This document shows, piece after piece, positions 7,601-16,261 of a DNA stretch of 61,635 nt (within the stretch, counting starts at the first letter, position 1; each line of letters begins with the position of its first letter). The translations under genes and the position numbers were made by a program. Source of the DNA: Streptomyces barkulensis (GTDB taxonomy: Bacteria > Actinomycetota > Actinomycetes > Streptomycetales > Streptomycetaceae); contig NZ_PGSG01000070.1 in assembly GCF_002843305.1 (NCBI RefSeq), positions 1-61,635 of the forward strand, written 5' to 3'. Under the pieces are notes generated by a model. That model saw nothing but the letters and a program-made list of their open reading frames with translations, had not been told where the DNA came from and ran no database searches.

Positions 7601-10600
7601 GGCCGCGCGGTGGTGGTGCTGGCGCAGTTCGGTGGCCTGCCCGCGAGCGTCGGTGAGGGTGGTGGTGGCCGTCCCTCCGGCGGGCGGGATGACGGTGATG
7701 CGGTCGCCCCCGTACAGGGTCTTGGTGGTGTTCAGGACGGTGGTGTCGTCGCCGCTGCCCGCGATCTGCTGGACCTCGGTCTCCCGGCCGAGTCCGTCGT
7801 AGAAGTGGCGTGACTGGGTCTCCACCATCAGTGCGTTGTCGGGTGCGAAGAGGTTGATGCTCGGGTTGCCTTCGGCGTGGTAGGGGGCATAGGTCTTGGT
7901 GACCAGGCCGCGCTCGTCGTAGAAGGTGTCCGTGATGATCCGTCCGGCCTCGGGGCCGGGGGCCTGGGCCTGGCGTTCGCGCAGGAAGCCGTCGTAGATC
8001 GTGTAGGTGATGTACTGGCCGCCGCTGTGGTTGGGGATCCTGTTGGCCACTGCGACCGGCTGGTTCTCGTTGACGTAGTAGACGAACTCGTGGTCGGGGA
8101 TGGACCCGGTGAGCTTGCCGGCCAGCCAAACCTTGCTGGAGCGGCCCAGTGCGTCGTAGGCGAAGGCTGTGCGGACGTTGTTGGCGTCGTAGACGGCGCT
8201 GGGCTGGCCGCGCAGCGGTTCCAGTTCCGTGGTCGTGGTCAGTGCCGAGGTGCTGTTCCCCTCGACCGCGGGCGGTCCTGTCTCGGTCAGCTTCGTCGGG
8301 ATGCCGGTGGCCGGGCTGTACTCCTTGGTCGTGGTGCGGCCGTCGGTGCGCGGGGTGCGGACCAGTGTGCCGTCGCCGGTGACGGTGAGGTTCGCGGTCA
8401 GGTCGGTGGTGGTCAGTTCACGACCGTAGGAGTCGAAGGTCGCGCCGGATTCCAGGTAGGTGGCCGTGGTGCCGTCGTGCTTCTTCAGCACCGCGCTCGC
8501 GGTGGCGTCGCCCTTGGTGGGGGCGTCGCCGTAGCCACCACCGTCGTAGGCGGTGCGGATGTCGGAGATGACGTCACTGGAGCGGTCGGGCGTGGTGGCG
8601 CAGTCCTTGGTGACGGTCTCCACCCGGGAGGGCAGGGTGAGGATGTTCTTCTCGGTGTTGGTGGCGTAGGTGGTGCGGGTGCACCGGTTGTCGGCGGCGG
8701 TGGTGTTGTCGGCCCGGTCGTCCACTTCGGTGATGCGTCCGGCGACGGTGTCGTACGTCTTCGACGAGGAGGTGATGCGCCACTGGCTGCCGGCGCCGTC
8801 GTCCAGGGAGGTCCAGGTCCTGGTGTGGGAGGTGCCGGTGAGGTTGGCGGTCACCGTGCCCCAGTCTCGGACTTTCCTGGCGGTTTCGTGGCGCCAGGGC
8901 CGGTTGACCGTCTTGCCGAGGACCTTTCCGCCGGGCGCGGAGTAGGTGACGGTCTTGTAGGCGAACCCGCTGGCCGCCTCGTGGTCGGTGATGGGGTCGC
9001 CCTCGCCTTCGCCGAGGGAGACGGTGACGATCTTGGTGGTGTCCCCGGAGGTGTCCTTGCGGTCGCCGTGCATGCCGCGCAGGAAGTAGGTGTCCTGCTG
9101 CGTCTCCATGCTGTCGGCGTCCTGCCCGCCGGTCTGCACCCGCACGCGCCCGTAACCGCGCCACTGGGACCAGGTCTTGTGCTTCTCCTTGGTCAGGCCG
9201 TCGTCATCGTCGTAGTGCCAGGCGGCTCCGCCCAGATAGCTGTAGCGAGTGACTTGGTTCGGTGCCCCTCCGGTGCGGTCGGTGGCGGTGACGGAGGTGA
9301 CGACGTACTTGTTGAACCAGTGCAGCTCCGGGTCCACCTCCGCCGAGCCGCCGATGTACTGCGGGAAGCAGCGGGTGGTGTTGGTCTGCGGGGTGGGCAG
9401 GGAGGCGGAGTCGCAGGCCGAGGTCGAGTAGTCGACGGTGATCTGGCCGCCGGACTCGTCGGCCACCGTCGACAGGCGCTCCTTGACGAACGGCGCGTAC
9501 CCGTCTCCGGTCTCGTCCAGCCGGTTCTCCATCTGGGTGTAGTCGAGCGTGGTCTTCGGCAGGGTCACCGTCGGGCTGGCCGTGTGCCCGGTGCGCTGGA
9601 TGCTGTCCAGCAGGAGCTGGTAGTCGATGTCTGCCATGCCCCAGCGGTGGCCGAGTTTCCAGGAGTCGACCTTGCCGTAGGAGCCGTCGGACTTGAGGAC
9701 GTGGGTGGAGACCTCGGTCAGCCGCTTGCGGGTCCAGAAGGTGGGCGACAGGCGCCGGTCACAGTCCTCGTCGGCCTCGCAGTTGAGATCCCAGGGGGTG
9801 TCGTACCAGTAGAACGCCTGGTCATCGATGGTGTCCGCGGCGCAGCTCACCCCGGTCTTGGGCAAGCAGCGTTCCGAGCTGGTGAAGTCGACCTTGGCCA
9901 GCGGCCCGGCGGTGTACATGCTGGAGGACTTCAGCCCGTACTCGATACGGTCCAGGTGGCCGCCACGGTCGTAGCGGGTGTCGTCCGACGCCTTCAGGTT
10001 GCGGCCGTAGGAGTTGGTCTCCTTGTCGTAGTGGTAGGCGATGGCGTTGCCGTGCCGGTCGACGACGTAGTCCAGGTTCCAGCGCCATGCCTGCCGGCAC
10101 CAGGAGTCGGCGAAGGCGGAGGCGTGACAGGGCTCGCCCGCATCGTCGCCGAAGACGGGAACGGTCCAGGTAGAGGCGGTGGTCTCCTTGCCCGACGCCC
10201 AGCCCGGGAGGCGGTTGTAGCCGAAGTAGTAGCGATTGCCCTGCGGGTCTGTCAGCCGCCAGTACTCACCGTTGTCGTCGCCGTTGCCCCGGTTGGTGGA
10301 GGTCAGCCTCTTGATAAGGGTTCCGTCGTCCTGCCTGAACTTCCACTCGTCGTCTCCGGCCGGGACCAGTTCGCCGCCCGTGCCGTTGAACGAGATGAAC
10401 GCGTTGTCGTAGCCCCAGCACAGGTCGCCGGGCTTGTTGCCGTCGGCGTTCTTCACCCCGTCGTCGGAACAGGGCTTGTAGCGGCGCTCGATGTAGCCGG
10501 GCCACAGCTCGAAGCCGTCACCCACCCAGGAGGACTGGTTGTTGGTCGAGCCCGTACGGCCGTCGATCGTCGCCGAGGAGTAGGAGAGGCCGACGTTCGG

Positions 10601-11500
10601 CTTCAGACCGCCGGGCACCTCCGGCACCGGCATGCCGTAGGACCAGGTGAAGTCTCCGGTGTTGAGGTTGGTGTCCCAGGTGGCGGACGGGGAGAGCTGG
10701 GTGGCCTTGTAGTCGCCTTCCATTCCCTCGTCGTCGGCGACCGCGGCCAGCACGGTGGACGCGTCCGAATGGAGGGTGACGGTTTCGGCCGTCAGCTTCT
10801 GCTGTTCGACGTCGTTGGTGGTAGGGACCGTCCGGCGTGTCGAGCACCCCTTCTTCTCCGGGGTGGTCAGTGCGCACTCGGGCAGCTCCACCAGGGTCAG
10901 CCGGGAGGCGTAACCGCCGCCGTAGGACTGCGCGAAGGCCGAGTAGTCAACCGTCACGCTTGTCTTTCCGGCCTTGGAACCATCGCCGCTCCGGGAGGAG
11001 AGGCTGAACAGCAGGCCGTCAACGCCCGCCTCGGCCGCCCGCTTGCGTCCCAGGACACGTGCTTCGACCTTCCCTCCGGCCGCGGCCTCGGCGGCTCTGG
11101 CCCGGGCCCCAGGGTGTCCGGTCTTAGCCGCGGGGACGCCGAGCGCGATCGGTAGTCCCTTCGCCTTCTGCGGAGTGAGGACCGCGGAGCCGCTCGCCGT
11201 GGCCTTGGGGAGGGCCACTACCTCAGTGCCGGCCTTCGGCCAGGCCGCCTTCGGGGCTTCCTTGGGCGCCTTCGGCCCCCTGTACATCTTCCGAGGCTTG
11301 ACCTTGATGCCGTCCTTGCCGGCAACGGTCTTCTCGGCCGTCGGCAGGCCGGAGCGACCTCGCCCGTCATCGGCCGCGACCGTGGGCGTGGCCACCGCCT
11401 GCAGCAGCGTCCCCACCATCACGGCCGACACCGCCAACGCCGTGTGGTGCCGCATTTTCATCACGAATCTGTTCGGTCTGCCGCTCATCCCTGCCCTCAT
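4652..11500 (-). CDS. RHS/YD-repeat polymorphic toxin with pretoxin HINT domain
   Basis: This secreted toxin-delivery protein has 2282 residues. Basic residues and a hydrophobic stretch (TALAVSAVMVGTLLQAVA, about residues 19-36) form a signal peptide. A large RHS/YD-repeat shell follows (many xxRYxYDxxGN-type units, about 280-1880). It closes with the RHS core end GLTHLGAREYDPAIGRFISVDP and a proline-containing hinge. A HINT domain (from Cys near 2025, FLPGTDVLLADGT, to VLVHN near 2175) should self-cleave to release the tip. The last 107 residues are the toxin, starting GCINWASNSVKTWGH and ending LYKTGFPIIGPN. I do not recognise its family; the pattern suggests a small RNase. Starts at 11500 or 11488 are both plausible. 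Confidence 0.85.
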   Translation of the reverse strand: MRAGMSGRPNRFVMKMRHHTALAVSAVMVGTLLQAVATPTVAADDGRGRSGLPTAEKTVAGKDGIKVKPRKMYRGPKAPKEAPKAAWPKAGTEVVALPKATASGSAVLTPQKAKGLPIALGVPAAKTGHPGARARAAEAAAGGKVEARVLGRKRAAEAGVDGLLFSLSSRSGDGSKAGKTSVTVDYSAFAQSYGGGYASRLTLVELPECALTTPEKKGCSTRRTVPTTNDVEQQKLTAETVTLHSDASTVLAAVADDEGMEGDYKATQLSPSATWDTNLNTGDFTWSYGMPVPEVPGGLKPNVGLSYSSATIDGRTGSTNNQSSWVGDGFELWPGYIERRYKPCSDDGVKNADGNKPGDLCWGYDNAFISFNGTGGELVPAGDDEWKFRQDDGTLIKRLTSTNRGNGDDNGEYWRLTDPQGNRYYFGYNRLPGWASGKETTASTWTVPVFGDDAGEPCHASAFADSWCRQAWRWNLDYVVDRHGNAIAYHYDKETNSYGRNLKASDDTRYDRGGHLDRIEYGLKSSSMYTAGPLAKVDFTSSERCLPKTGVSCAADTIDDQAFYWYDTPWDLNCEADEDCDRRLSPTFWTRKRLTEVSTHVLKSDGSYGKVDSWKLGHRWGMADIDYQLLLDSIQRTGHTASPTVTLPKTTLDYTQMENRLDETGDGYAPFVKERLSTVADESGGQITVDYSTSACDSASLPTPQTNTTRCFPQYIGGSAEVDPELHWFNKYVVTSVTATDRTGGAPNQVTRYSYLGGAAWHYDDDDGLTKEKHKTWSQWRGYGRVRVQTGGQDADSMETQQDTYFLRGMHGDRKDTSGDTTKIVTVSLGEGEGDPITDHEAASGFAYKTVTYSAPGGKVLGKTVNRPWRHETARKVRDWGTVTANLTGTSHTRTWTSLDDGAGSQWRITSSSKTYDTVAGRITEVDDRADNTTAADNRCTRTTYATNTEKNILTLPSRVETVTKDCATTPDRSSDVISDIRTAYDGGGYGDAPTKGDATASAVLKKHDGTTATYLESGATFDSYGRELTTTDLTANLTVTGDGTLVRTPRTDGRTTTKEYSPATGIPTKLTETGPPAVEGNSTSALTTTTELEPLRGQPSAVYDANNVRTAFAYDALGRSSKVWLAGKLTGSIPDHEFVYYVNENQPVAVANRIPNHSGGQYITYTIYDGFLRERQAQAPGPEAGRIITDTFYDERGLVTKTYAPYHAEGNPSINLFAPDNALMVETQSRHFYDGLGRETEVQQIAGSGDDTTVLNTTKTLYGGDRITVIPPAGGTATTTLTDARGQATELRQHHHRAADAPHDTTAYRYTPRGELSKVIDPEGNTWEYTYDQLGRQITAKDPDKGTTTSRYDDRSQLTSTTDARDTTLAHVYDGLGRQTELREDSATGTLRAKWVYDTISGAKGHLAEAIRYHDGNAYTSKVTMYDRHYRPARTAVEIPSAEGALAGTYHTATSYRPSGLIGGVSYSAAGSLPGGGSTYLYDNRTLRTTSVYGRGYDADVTYSLTGKPLVYSLGASGSSPRTEITNTYEQGTQRLATSRVERQDINGVDRHNTYRYDEAGNVLSITDVSRSGTDNQCFTYDYLRRLTQAWAQPTQTCADAPSAGVLGGPAPYWHSYSYDKTGNRLTETQHDITGDTAKDIERAYDYPAPGSPQPHTLASVTTTGPTGTARDSYGYDESGNTTARTLGGDTQRLTWDPEGHLAKVTEPVEGEDDQVIEYLYDADGNRLIGRTPTETTLYLGHTEITLAKGTTEPKATRYVGLPGGHQAVIEDDGTVSFTIADHHGTGHLAIDASDLSMTQRRSLPFGGPRGEQPEVWPGTKGFVGGTTDTATGLTHLGAREYDPAIGRFISVDPIMDLADPQQIHGYTYANNNPFTWSDPTGLIPVGMCQGFVGCDTDNTEVDEWFSQNDDGTWTQHTVTTQVSGRSDGTTLWTYTYTEGGEKTVSHLTFLPESKRFIPYEVPVGEHHLWTKAKEAFKFLVFDPQDCADIASMDCAIGAISLLPAAKAAKLIKYGDEAADAASCVRKHSFLPGTDVLLADGTTKNIEDVEIGDKVVVTDPETGETATREVVATILTEDDKHFVDLTITTEDGPASLVSTTTHPFWVESEEKWLDAGELTPGMSLRAPDGATVTVDEVRSFTKRQRTHDLTVQGIHTYYVLAGQTPVLVHNSNGCINWASNSVKTWGHTFKTHGAGAKNTKALTDRARSTGNQQGQWLNNDAAADFLKGLHVEGAGPRSVRIPDGLGQVIMPDGSIVQARAATIVPSPNGLYKTGFPIIGPN
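4982..5035 (-). repeat. HINT-end homology repeat, toxin-gene copy
   Basis: This segment of the RHS gene encodes the last HINT residues, HTYYVLAGQTPVLVHNSN. It is repeated almost unchanged at 3252-3305 in front of the EndoU tip. A crossover between the two would replace the present toxin and immunity genes with the EndoU-MafI pair and delete about 1.7 kb. Confidence 0.8.
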
Positions 11501-11587
11501 CCCTCACCGCAAGCGCCGCTTCCGGGCAGAGGACTGCCCGTACACACGAAGGCGCGGAAAAACACGCGTGTCATGCCTGAAGGTCGC

Positions 11588-11623
11588 GCGGGTGTGCCGA
11601 GGGCCGGCCCTCGGCACACCCGC
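11588..11623. terminator. Perfect 36-base palindrome between LamG gene and RHS gene
   Basis: Arms of 18 bases (GCGGGTGTGCCGAGGGCC and its exact complement) meet with no loop bases, just after the LamG gene stop at 11631. On the minus strand it would form a very stable hairpin ending or attenuating the LamG transcript before the RHS start at 11500. It sets the ratio of the two proteins if they share a promoter. Confidence 0.65.
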
Positions 11624-11630
11624 ACTGTGG

Positions 11631-14600
11631 TCAGTCCGGATCGGGTACTTCGGTCGGTACTCCGTAGACCTGGTCGACCAGATAGAACACCTGGGCGTCG
11701 CTCAGGGCCCCCTGGAAGGTCCATACGTCGTCCACCAGGCCGGGCCAGTACTCGCGGCCCACGCCGGCGTCGGTCGTCCTGCCCACCTGGAGGGCCCCGG
11801 CGGCCTTGAACGACAGCACATTCTCCGCCCACGGAATCCGGTCGGTGCAGGAGGCGTCATCCGCGTTGCCGTCGTCGTCCGCGTCCACGCAGGCGACTTC
11901 CTCGAGTACGCCGTTGACGTACAGCCGTGCTTCCTTGGAGAAGCCGTCGTAGACGAGTGCCAGGTGATTCCACGACCGCACGTTGTAGAAGGAGGCTTCG
12001 TTCTCCATCGATGCCACCGGCGAGCCGACACTGTCCGTCTCGGAAACGGTGATCTGCCAGCGCCCCGGATGCTCCGGGTCGTCATCCGGCAGGTATCGCA
12101 CGGCGAAGGCGCTTTGGTGAGAGCCTTCCGCACTGAGCAGGGTCACCGGGGCCTCGGGGATCGCGGCGGCCTTGGCCCAGGCCGTCGCGGTGAAACTGGC
12201 GCTGGTGTCCACCGGCACAACGTCGGTGGCGGCGTAGTCGTCCACACCGTCCAGTTCCAGGGAGCCGAAGTCGATCCACGAATCCATGCCGCCGACCGCG
12301 CCGCCGTGGAGGGTCATGGGGCGGCCCTCCGTGGAGGAGTCCGGGGTGGTGACCGGGGAGATCCCGTCGGTGGACTCGAAGTTCCAGCGGCCCTTGACCA
12401 GCGGACGCTGCTTGAACAGCTGCTGGATCTCGGCCGCGGAGGCGGGGCGGTCGAAGAGGCGGACATCGTCGATGGCGCCGGGGAAGAAGTTGCCCATGAC
12501 GCCGCTGTAGGAGCCGGCGCCGAGGTACATGGACTGGTTGGCGTAGAAGGCGCCTTCCAGTGTGGTGGATCCGGCCTTGGTGCCGTTGACGTACAGGGTC
12601 AGGGTGTCGGCGACGGTGTCGTGGACGCCGGCCAGGTGGGTCCACTGCCCGGCGTGGGCGGTGGCGCCTTCCGGCTGCATGGCGCGGATGAGGCCGGAGC
12701 CCGCGCTGTCGGAGGCGTACTGGTTGACCGCCCACCGGTCGTTGGCGGCCGAGTAGTACAACTCGAAGCCGGGGCGGGCCTGGCCCGCCTGGGCGGCGAT
12801 GATCGCCGCACGGTCGGGTTTGTCGTCCAGTTTGGCCCAGGCGGAGATGGTGAAGCTGCGTGCGGTGTTCACGTGCGGGCCGCTGGTCTGCCCGATCCCG
12901 GCGTAGGCGTCGGTGCCGTTGAAGTGGGCGGCCTTGCCCGCCACGCCGGGCTCGCCGGGGGTGACGCCGCCGTGGAAGCGGGCCGGCAGCACATCGCCGT
13001 GCCCGGTGATCTCGGTGGCGTCCGCCGCTTCGTCGAGGGGGAAGACCGCCACAGCGGGGCGTCCGGGGTCGCCGACCTGCTGGTGGGCGCCGAGCTTGCC
13101 GACCTCGTTGGCGGTGAGCGGCTTGTCGAAGAGCTGGAGGTCGTCGACGGCGCCGGGGAAGAAGTTGCCCATGACGCCGCTGTAGGAGCCGGCGCCGATG
13201 CTCAGGCCGCGGCGGGCGCTCCACGGGGTGGCGTACGGGGTCTGGCCGACCAGGGTGCCGTCGACGAACAGCTCCAGCATGTCCCGGGCGGAGTCGTAGG
13301 AGCCCACCAGGTGGGTCCAGGTGCCGGTGCTCACCCCGCCGGGGGTGTCGGCCATCGCGCGGACGATGCCCGCGCCGGCCTGGTCGGCGGCGTACTGGTT
13401 GAACACCCAGCGGTCGAACGCCTGGGAGTAGTACAGCTCGAAGCCGGGGCTGTGGTTGCCCGGCTGGGCGGCGACGATCGCCGCACGGCCGGGCATCGCG
13501 GAGAGCTTGACCCAGGCGGAGACGGCGAATCCGCGGCTGGTGTCGACCACCGGGATGTCGGTGGCCGCGTAGTCGTCGGTGCCGTCGAACTCCACGGCGG
13601 TGCCCTTCTTGCCCGCCGCTCCGGGGGTGGCGCCGCCGTGCAGGGTGGCGGTGCGGGCCGGGGTGGAGCCTTCGGCCTGGGTGGCGCCGGCCTCCTCGTC
13701 CATCTGCCAGGTGGCCCGCTCGGGCTGCCCGGCCTTGACCCGGAAGTGGTAGGTGCTGATCTCCGATCCGTTGCCGGCCGCGTCGAAGGACATCACGGTG
13801 ACGAAGTTCGCCCCTGGTTTCGCCGGGAGCAGGTCGATGGTCCTGGCGTCGCCGCCTGAGGTGGTGACCTGATTGGACGGCAGGGGGTCGCTGTTGAGGC
13901 CGTACCGGTAGCGGGTCACATCCGTCGAGGAGGAGTCCACCGTGAAGGTGCCGTACTGGCCCACCCCGTCGTACCAGGGGTCGTCCGGGTTCTCCGGGTC
14001 CGAGGCCGGATACTCACCCGAGGAGACCGCCGGGGCCTTGGGCTTTTGGGTGTCGTAGACGAAGTAACAGCCGGTCGGATCGCCCGCGTAGGACCACGGC
14101 GAGTAGTTCCCGTACCCGGTCGAGTCCGTGTCCCGCACCCGCGCGTACCAGTGGATCTGCGTGTTCTCCGGGATCGTCGTCGGCAGTTTGACGGAGAAGC
14201 TGGAGCCGGACTTCTTGTAAGTGGACAGCGACGGTTTCCACCGTGCGATCAGACCCTTGCCGTCCCCGTTGTCCCACTTGGCCTGGAACTGCACCGCGAT
14301 GTTGTCGCCGTCGGGGTCGGTGACGTTGCTGGCGTAGATCGTGCCCAGGCTGCGCACCCGTGCCGCGTCCGCCGGCCGCTTGCAGGTGCCGCCGTACTCC
14401 ATCGTCAGCTGCGACATCTTCAGCTGGTACGGCGGACGGTTGTACACCACCCGCAGGAACGCCTTGTCGGAGAAACGCTTCCGTCCGTAGCGGTCGGTCT
14501 CGCTGGAGGCCCGCAGTCCGAACGTCATCGTCGACCACTTGCCGTTCGCGGCCTGCTGGACCGCCGACTTCACGTTGAACTCGGCATCCTTCGCGGCGCA

Positions 14601-15938
14601 ACCCGAGTATCCGTAGGCGAAGGACTCCGTCTTCAGGTGGTCGATCCAGAAGTCGGAGTTGTTCTGGCTGTTCCAGGTCGTGGAGGAGGAGATGCCCTTG
14701 GTGCGCCACAATTGCACCCCGCGCGCCGTACATGAGGCCGACCACACGTTGCGGACGACGAACTCCGCCGACAGGATCGACTTGCCCGCGAACTTGGAGA
14801 CCGGTATCCGGTAGAACAGCCGCTTGGTGTCGTACGGCTTGCAGTAGTCCCAGCCGCAGTAGCCCATACCGGAGTCCGGCTCGCCGTTGAACTTCCACTG
14901 CGGGGAGGAGGCCCAGTACTTCGACGCCATCGTCCAGGCCGAGGCGCGCGGCGAGTACCACTGCGGGTCGATGAACACCGGGTAGACCGTGTCCGCTCCG
15001 CGCAGCACCTCCTGGTCGGGGGTGAGGACCAGCTCGCTCCCGTCCTCGGGGACCTCCACGTCCAGCGGCGCCAGCTTGCCCGACTCGCCCGCGCCGGGCT
15101 CCCCGCCGGCCTCCCCGGTTTGGGCGGCCGTCTCCTGGGACGGAGCCTTCTGCGCCGCCGCCTCACCGGTCCCGCCGGTGCTGGAGTCCCACATCAGCGG
15201 CGTCGGCGCCTCGAAGACCACGCCCTTGGCGCCGTCGTCGATCGCCTCCAGCCCACCCTGGGCGGTCTCGCGGACGTCCATCCCGTCGGCCGCCAGGCTC
15301 AGGCGCAGCTCGGCCAGCTCAGGACTGGCCGCCGCCTGCGCCGACTTGACCACCAGCAGCTGGGTGAAGCCGTCCTCCTGGGCCCCCATCCGCAGGTCCA
15401 CCCCGGGCAGAACCTCCGGATAGGTGGCCGTGTCACCGTCCAGCCGCGGCTCCGGGAGCTCCCCCGGCCAGGTCAGGGCCAGCTCGCGTCCGGCCTTCTC
15501 CATCCGCACCAGCGGGGCGTCACCGCCACCGGAGAACTCCAGCCCCACCGTGGCCGCCTTCGGCGCCACCGCCCCATCGGGGGTCGCGGCCAGACCGGTG
15601 TCGACCGGCTGCCACTTGCCCTTCACCCGGGTACGGACCGGACGCAGATACTCACGCGCCTCCAACTGCCCGTCCGGAGTGGCGTAGACATCGCTGCTCT
15701 CACCGCGCAGCGACAGGACCTCCACGCTCTCACCGGAACGTTTCGCCTCCGCCAGCGCTTCGTCCTCGGAGAACGCCGACGGCTGCTTCTGGCTTCCGTC
15801 CTCGGTGAGTAGCCGCTGCGGCCGGGGCTGAGCCGACGCCTCCTCGGCGAGGCCGGGCGTCAGCCCCGCGACCAGCACGGCCCCCAGTGCGATGGCCACC
15901 GGGCCACCGAAGCCGCGCACGCGGGCACGACGAAACAT
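11631..15938 (-). CDS. Secreted LamG-domain protein, partner of the RHS toxin
   Basis: The protein has 1435 residues from ATG 15938, where the signal peptide (MFRRARVRGFGG, then VAIALGAVLVAGLTPGLA) begins. An upstream in-frame extension to 16061 has no such feature. A jelly-roll module of the DNRLRE type (WYSPRASAWTMASKYWASS to FLRVVYN) is followed by an Ig-like region and then three LamG/concanavalin-type domains. The first two are near-identical in their FELYYS and SIGAGSYSGVMGNFFPGA (or LGAGSYSGVMGNFFPGA) blocks; the third is more divergent. Such proteins bind sugars or surfaces. It lies just upstream of the RHS gene in the same direction, a pairing I associate with Streptomyces RHS loci, so it may anchor or assist the toxin outside the cell. 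Confidence 0.8.
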   Translation of the reverse strand: MFRRARVRGFGGPVAIALGAVLVAGLTPGLAEEASAQPRPQRLLTEDGSQKQPSAFSEDEALAEAKRSGESVEVLSLRGESSDVYATPDGQLEAREYLRPVRTRVKGKWQPVDTGLAATPDGAVAPKAATVGLEFSGGGDAPLVRMEKAGRELALTWPGELPEPRLDGDTATYPEVLPGVDLRMGAQEDGFTQLLVVKSAQAAASPELAELRLSLAADGMDVRETAQGGLEAIDDGAKGVVFEAPTPLMWDSSTGGTGEAAAQKAPSQETAAQTGEAGGEPGAGESGKLAPLDVEVPEDGSELVLTPDQEVLRGADTVYPVFIDPQWYSPRASAWTMASKYWASSPQWKFNGEPDSGMGYCGWDYCKPYDTKRLFYRIPVSKFAGKSILSAEFVVRNVWSASCTARGVQLWRTKGISSSTTWNSQNNSDFWIDHLKTESFAYGYSGCAAKDAEFNVKSAVQQAANGKWSTMTFGLRASSETDRYGRKRFSDKAFLRVVYNRPPYQLKMSQLTMEYGGTCKRPADAARVRSLGTIYASNVTDPDGDNIAVQFQAKWDNGDGKGLIARWKPSLSTYKKSGSSFSVKLPTTIPENTQIHWYARVRDTDSTGYGNYSPWSYAGDPTGCYFVYDTQKPKAPAVSSGEYPASDPENPDDPWYDGVGQYGTFTVDSSSTDVTRYRYGLNSDPLPSNQVTTSGGDARTIDLLPAKPGANFVTVMSFDAAGNGSEISTYHFRVKAGQPERATWQMDEEAGATQAEGSTPARTATLHGGATPGAAGKKGTAVEFDGTDDYAATDIPVVDTSRGFAVSAWVKLSAMPGRAAIVAAQPGNHSPGFELYYSQAFDRWVFNQYAADQAGAGIVRAMADTPGGVSTGTWTHLVGSYDSARDMLELFVDGTLVGQTPYATPWSARRGLSIGAGSYSGVMGNFFPGAVDDLQLFDKPLTANEVGKLGAHQQVGDPGRPAVAVFPLDEAADATEITGHGDVLPARFHGGVTPGEPGVAGKAAHFNGTDAYAGIGQTSGPHVNTARSFTISAWAKLDDKPDRAAIIAAQAGQARPGFELYYSAANDRWAVNQYASDSAGSGLIRAMQPEGATAHAGQWTHLAGVHDTVADTLTLYVNGTKAGSTTLEGAFYANQSMYLGAGSYSGVMGNFFPGAIDDVRLFDRPASAAEIQQLFKQRPLVKGRWNFESTDGISPVTTPDSSTEGRPMTLHGGAVGGMDSWIDFGSLELDGVDDYAATDVVPVDTSASFTATAWAKAAAIPEAPVTLLSAEGSHQSAFAVRYLPDDDPEHPGRWQITVSETDSVGSPVASMENEASFYNVRSWNHLALVYDGFSKEARLYVNGVLEEVACVDADDDGNADDASCTDRIPWAENVLSFKAAGALQVGRTTDAGVGREYWPGLVDDVWTFQGALSDAQVFYLVDQVYGVPTEVPDPD

Positions 15939-16069
15939 CCCCCGCCCCCCCAGAGAAGACATGAAGATCACGTAAAGGTCCGGAGGGGAACGTAAACGCC
16001 TCGCTGTGGACCGGCCAGCCCCATCAAGCGGACATCTAGCCCTCAATGAGACACCGAGCACGGAGAGTT

Positions 16070-16087
16070 ACGTGATGTGCATCACGT
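16070..16087. promoter_or_regulatory. CRP/FNR-type palindrome upstream of the LamG-RHS genes
   Basis: ACGTGAT and ATCACGT are exact inverted repeats separated by GTGC, giving the GTGA-N6-TCAC core of a CRP/FNR-type site. It lies about 130 bases upstream of the LamG start. The region between it and the start also holds two TTTACGT copies on the minus strand. The regulator is inferred from the pattern only. Confidence 0.45.
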
Positions 16088-16159
16088 GTGCGTGTTGGTC
16101 GCAGCAGGCCTCAGGCGCACTGCGCCTGGAAGTGCAACCCTCGCGGTTTGAGACATGAA

Positions 16160-16258
16160 AAGTCCGCCGTGCCCATGAGTATCGGTGTTCCCCCGCACGA
16201 GGCGTCGCGGTGGATGGGGCACCGGTCCATCAAGGCCACGGCGGACTGTCAGGGCGCC
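16160..16258 (+). pseudogene. Second tyrosine-recombinase relic
   Basis: A short stretch encodes GVPPHEASRWMGHRSIKATAD, the pattern around the second catalytic His of integrases (usually GVPPHEVSRWLGHSSI followed by the Tyr box). No Tyr box follows and nothing integrase-like precedes it, so this is a decayed fragment of about 30 codons. It lies at the right border of the toxin island, beside the conserved peptidase gene. Confidence 0.55.
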
Positions 16259-16261
16259 GGG

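Noticed and set aside
5600..11000. Repeated short patterns suggesting a CRISPR or satellite array
   Set aside because: They are degenerate codons of YD repeats inside the RHS gene, with unequal spacing and no constant spacer length.
7877..11155. A 1092-codon open frame on the plus strand across the RHS gene
   Set aside because: It is antisense to a clear RHS/YD-repeat protein; its valine/glycine-rich translation has no domain and results from GC-rich codon bias.
10974..13859. A 961-codon plus-strand frame across the LamG gene
   Set aside because: It opposes a gene with signal peptide and LamG domains. Internal repeats only mirror the LamG repeats.
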